In this document: piece after piece, positions 61,127-64,000 of the stretch
Layout: the number at the start of each line of letters is the position of its first letter
How positions within the stretch are numbered: the first letter of the stretch is position 1
Assembly: GCA_003598175.1 (NCBI GenBank)
Contig: QZKN01000141.1
Span: 27,418 to 91,417, forward strand
DNA length: 64,000 bases
Source: Candidatus Omnitrophota bacterium
GTDB taxonomy: Bacteria; Hinthialibacterota; Hinthialibacteria; Hinthialibacterales; Hinthialibacteraceae
Reading direction: 5' to 3'
Translations under genes and position numbers: made by a program
Notes under the pieces: generated by a model
The model's database searches: none
What the model saw: the letters and a program-made list of their open reading frames with translations, nothing else
Told to the model about the DNA's origin: nothing

Positions 61127-63001
61127 TTAATACTCCCACCCAACCAGTTGAAAAATGTCTCCGCGGCTCTGTATCCCATTGCTGGGATAGTACATAGTCC
61201 ACCGATCCGTCCCACTCATATGTCTTTCATAATATTCGCTTTCCAATACCTTATCCGGACCGGGCTGGGCGACCCAATAACTTTTTTGGGGTAAATTGAG
61301 CCGAATTTCCAGTTCCTCCGCGAACTGAATCACTTTCTTGCCGTCGGGATGCTCTTGCGCAAGGGCGTCCAAATCTCTCTGCAATTGCGTCTCGTCCCAA
61401 TAGTCGGAAAAAAAGTCTTCCATTTCCTGTTTATACTGCGGATCAGCGAATAACTCGAATGGTTTCGTTACATAGGAGCTGATTGTGACGGAACAAACCA
61501 GCGGCTTGAAAGCCTGCAATGTTCCCATCGTCCAATCGACCAGTTCGGTTCGTTTGGGATGCAGTTTCGTATCCTGGCGGGTGTGTAAATACAACGTGTT
61601 CGGCCAGGGCAACGGATAAAAAACCTGATCGGGGTGACGTTCGTTATACAAGGCTTTCTCGGGATAATAATAATGTTGCGAGGGTGGAGCATGAAAACTG
61701 AGAAATCGGTTAACGAGTGGAGTCGGATCAGCTGTTTCGATCCATTCAACATACTTAAATGGACACTCCGTGTAGACTTCCACAAGACTAGGCCAGCGAT
61801 TGTGCTCATCCTTCCATTGGCGCGCCCAATAGGCGGCGAGCAGCACCAGCGCTTTCGATTTGGCCACCTCCAACCTCGTATCGGCATTGAATTTGTTATA
61901 ACCCGCCACATTTGAATTGTAGCGGGAAGCTAGATAAATGATTTCCGGCATTTTCCTGGCGTCTTGAGGCGAAAGCAGCGGATCGGTTTCATAAACGGCA
62001 GGAGAGACGGTATGCACGCGTTTACGAAGCGTCGGCAGGGTCGTCCATTTGTTCAGTATGGATGAGACTTCCAGCATGCTTAATGGATTTTTGGGAACAA
62101 TATTGGCTTTACGCAGAGCGAAATCGACTTCCTTAGGTTTCTGAGAATCATTGGTTCCTTCAAAGAGAACAAATGCCGCCATTTGTTCCGGCGAAAACTG
62201 AGAAAAATAAGACCAATTATCCAAAACCAGATAAAGCCAACTTTCCATATAAGGCGGATAGTTCCACTCCTGCGGATTCGATTGTTGCAAAAGAGTCAAT
62301 ATCTGCTGATTATCCTGCAGAGTTGGATTCGCCCATGTCAGAAAATCGATCCCGTCCAGCGCAATGGAAAGAACGGCGATGCGGATCAAATGTTCGATAA
62401 GAGTAGGACCCGCTTTCAACACATTGCCGAATCGGATAATTTCACCCAATCGATCGATGGCTTGCGGGTGATTACCCCGCAGCCAGTCGCGCATTGCCCA
62501 ATGGCGCAGTGTTTTGGCAGCGTTCTGGACAGATTGGAAATTCAATACACGATAGTGAGGCGTGGCAAAATCGATTTCATCCGGCGCAGCGAGATATAAT
62601 CCCTTGTCCATCGCCTTTTGCAATTGCTTGACCGCATCATCCGTACGATCAAGTGTTTCATCAAACCACTGCGGGGCTTGCGGCGCGGCGACAAATCCCA
62701 ATGTACTGCCTGTATGTTCAGTGGTCTGCGCCACGGCTTCCCATGGATTTTCCCCCCATTCGTTGACTAGATATCCGATACCGGTTTGCGAATAATCCCG
62801 TCCCAAATAGGCGTTAAAATAAGCGTATTTACTGCCCGGCCCATACTTGTCCCATAACGCCTGGTTTACAATTTTGGCATATTCCACTGCGTTTTCCTGC
62901 AATCGTTTGGTGGATTGTTTCTCGGTCCAGATAAAAAAACAAGTCAGAAAGATCGCAAGAAAAATAATTGTTTCCATGAATCTATTCGTAATGTGTTTCA
63001 T
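61127..63001 (-). CDS. Membrane-anchored protein of unknown function
   Basis: 624 residues. A single N-terminal hydrophobic segment (METIIFLAIFLTCFFIW) is followed by a large extracytoplasmic domain rich in Trp and Tyr, with a helical first half (QAIDRLGEIIRFGNVLKAG). No enzymatic motif is recognised. The C-terminus ends in YPSNGIQSRGDIFQLVG, close to the NG-x-x-SRGDI ending of the pseudopilin at 59884. GGAG is 9 bases upstream. It follows an ABC permease gene by 13 bp. Confidence 0.6.
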   Translation of the reverse strand: MKHITNRFMETIIFLAIFLTCFFIWTEKQSTKRLQENAVEYAKIVNQALWDKYGPGSKYAYFNAYLGRDYSQTGIGYLVNEWGENPWEAVAQTTEHTGSTLGFVAAPQAPQWFDETLDRTDDAVKQLQKAMDKGLYLAAPDEIDFATPHYRVLNFQSVQNAAKTLRHWAMRDWLRGNHPQAIDRLGEIIRFGNVLKAGPTLIEHLIRIAVLSIALDGIDFLTWANPTLQDNQQILTLLQQSNPQEWNYPPYMESWLYLVLDNWSYFSQFSPEQMAAFVLFEGTNDSQKPKEVDFALRKANIVPKNPLSMLEVSSILNKWTTLPTLRKRVHTVSPAVYETDPLLSPQDARKMPEIIYLASRYNSNVAGYNKFNADTRLEVAKSKALVLLAAYWARQWKDEHNRWPSLVEVYTECPFKYVEWIETADPTPLVNRFLSFHAPPSQHYYYPEKALYNERHPDQVFYPLPWPNTLYLHTRQDTKLHPKRTELVDWTMGTLQAFKPLVCSVTISSYVTKPFELFADPQYKQEMEDFFSDYWDETQLQRDLDALAQEHPDGKKVIQFAEELEIRLNLPQKSYWVAQPGPDKVLESEYYERHMSGTDRWTMYYPSNGIQSRGDIFQLVGWEY

Positions 63002-63014
63002 GATGCATGACTCC

Positions 63015-63918
63015 TTACCCGATACCCAGGTGAATGCCGGTGATCAAATAAAACAAATCCACCCAACCGACTTTGACGAGAATAACCGTAACAGCAACAA
63101 CGAAAAGGTATAAACGACTTATATACAATTGCCGATACAAAATACTTCCGATCAAAAGATTCCTGTCGGTTGCAGCTCGCCATCCCGCCAGCGCCAAACC
63201 GGCAAGAAGGAGGAACAGGATCCAGGAAAACACGGGGAGGATTTGTATGACTTTGTCATGGGCGCCAATCTGGTAAACATAAGCCTGTAAGATTTGTGTG
63301 AGAGGATAAAATTGCAGAAAAAAATAGAGAGAGAAAGCAAGAGCCAGACCGGGTATGGATTCCAATAAAGCATAAATCGGATGGCGGATGGCGTGAGTGA
63401 AAAGGACACCGCAACAATAGGGCAAAAGCCCGACCATGAACAGAATAAAATGCAGGGACGATCGCTGGTTTTTCAACATGTGGAAAATGGAATCGGTCGG
63501 AGAAAAATGCGTCTGCTCCAAAAGCAGAACGGAGACAGAGATGACCAACACAATGGCAGGTAGACAGGCAAGAATCAATCCACAAAGGAATTTACTCCAA
63601 TACAGCTCGCTCCGTAAAATGGGATAATGATAGAGAAAGCAATGAATGCCATCCTTTTCTCGCGAATTATATGTACAAATTCCGATGGTCGCCGAAAGGA
63701 TCACCGCGGCAACAGATAACAGAATCCCCAATCCGGTTTCAGGATGCGGTTGTACGGAAAAAAGAACGGAACAAAAGAAAAGAATCAAGGCCAAAAGCAA
63801 AAGCAGACGGTTTTCCTGTTGTTGTTTCTGTAGTCGCAGTAAGATTCCGATTCGGTTCGTCCACCGGCTTCTCGTTTGTGAAAAGACGGCAAAAAAAGCG
63901 ACGTAACAGTTCAGTCAT
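63015..63918 (-). CDS. ABC-2-type permease with apparent 5' frameshift
   Basis: Polytopic membrane protein. The open frame from 63800 begins only at a TTG in mid-helix. A better start is the ATG at 63918, which overlaps the preceding stop (ATGACTGA). Reading from it gives MTELLRRFF, then a change of frame at a run of seven A (63891-63897, plus strand) gives AVFSQTRSRWTNRIGILL, QKQQQENRLLLLLALI and the rest. Six A would restore the frame. Six or seven hydrophobic helices follow, with no ATP-binding domain. Partner ATPase is not visible in the window. Either a sequence error, a phase-variable tract or a mutation. Confidence 0.62.
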
Positions 63919-64000
63919 TTGAAGTAATGACAGGAGGGAAAGGAGGAAGTTGACCCGTGCGAATATAATCCCGTAGGGCGGAAACGAGGGTCTTGATGGG
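63911..64000 (-). CDS. C-terminal end of a gene running past the window
   Basis: Thirty codons in frame to the window end: PIKTLVSALRDYIRTGQ, LPPFPPVITSND and stop. It overlaps the start of the permease by 8 nt, so it belongs to the same operon. An ABC ATP-binding subunit is possible by context, but the fragment shows no motif. Confidence 0.55.
   Translation of the reverse strand, partial: PIKTLVSALRDYIRTGQLPPFPPVITSND

Overview
The window is a 64 kb stretch of bacterial chromosome with long, densely packed genes. The organism is most likely a diderm, LPS-bearing bacterium from a poorly cultured lineage. The paired LptF/LptG permeases argue for an LPS outer membrane. A general-secretion-type pseudopilin, Tat-exported Gfo/Idh/MocA oxidoreductases, large secreted DUF3857/transglutaminase proteins and dockerin/cohesin beta-helix proteins give the flavour seen in candidate phyla such as Sumerlaeota, Hinthialibacterota, Hydrogenedentota or Omnitrophota. 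That placement is inference; no rRNA or tRNA gene lies in the window.

Layout. 0-4.1 kb: ilvD, then lptF-lptG. 4.2-13.3 kb: two very large secreted TPR/DUF3857 paralogues, the second with a dead transglutaminase site, and a SpoIIE-type phosphatase with a degenerate receiver. 13.3-14.6 kb: a Tat-exported Gfo/Idh/MocA oxidoreductase. 14.7-26.2 kb: an accessory island. 26.1-29.8 kb: HIRAN-ARPP, a small DUF4258/RelE-like protein and a sigma-54 activator with a DHH-like N-terminus. 30.3-38.1 kb: M1 aminopeptidase, a broken VapC with its antitoxin, cupin, orphan sucC, an NCS1 permease and an Rpn/PD-(D/E)XK gene. 38.1-40.2 kb: bioD-bioA. 40.4-43.7 kb: a glycosidase-like protein and a LamG protein. 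43.9-48.5 kb, minus strand: a HAD phosphatase, panB, panC, panD and nadB. 48.9-52.4 kb: hslV-hslU and sat. 52.5-59.6 kb: two secreted beta-helix proteins. 59.9-64 kb: a pseudopilin, a DUF2442 gene, and a membrane/ABC-permease cluster cut by the window end.

The most notable region is the island at 14.9-26.2 kb. Three minus-strand genes overlap at their ends. They encode a 1330-aa NERD nuclease-pseudokinase-kinase-ATPase protein, a 608-aa protein of unknown function, and a 1677-aa protein with a PD-(D/E)XK motif and a HerA/DptH-type ATPase. The order resembles the MAD6-MAD7-MAD8 tail of the methylation-associated defense system (and PglW of BREX type 2), but no methyltransferase, specificity subunit, PglZ or Dnd gene is visible on either flank. 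The trio is bracketed by a direct repeat of about 119 bp. The repeat duplicates the 3' end of the neighbouring HIRAN-ARPP gene, carries a perfect 12-bp palindrome, and on the left abuts a truncated Rpn-type gene. This looks like a horizontally acquired three-gene defense module with att-like ends. Next to it sits a HIRAN-ARPP operon that may be switched by the sigma-54 activator; a candidate -24/-12 promoter lies at 28113-28129.

How the genes work together: ilvD, panB, panC and panD supply pantothenate, because the IlvD product ketoisovalerate is the PanB substrate and PanD makes beta-alanine from aspartate. NadB uses the same aspartate for NAD. BioD and BioA overlap and act in sequence in biotin synthesis. 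HslV and HslU form one two-component protease. Annotation is from reading alone; homology calls rest on visible motifs and remembered family signatures, not on database searches.
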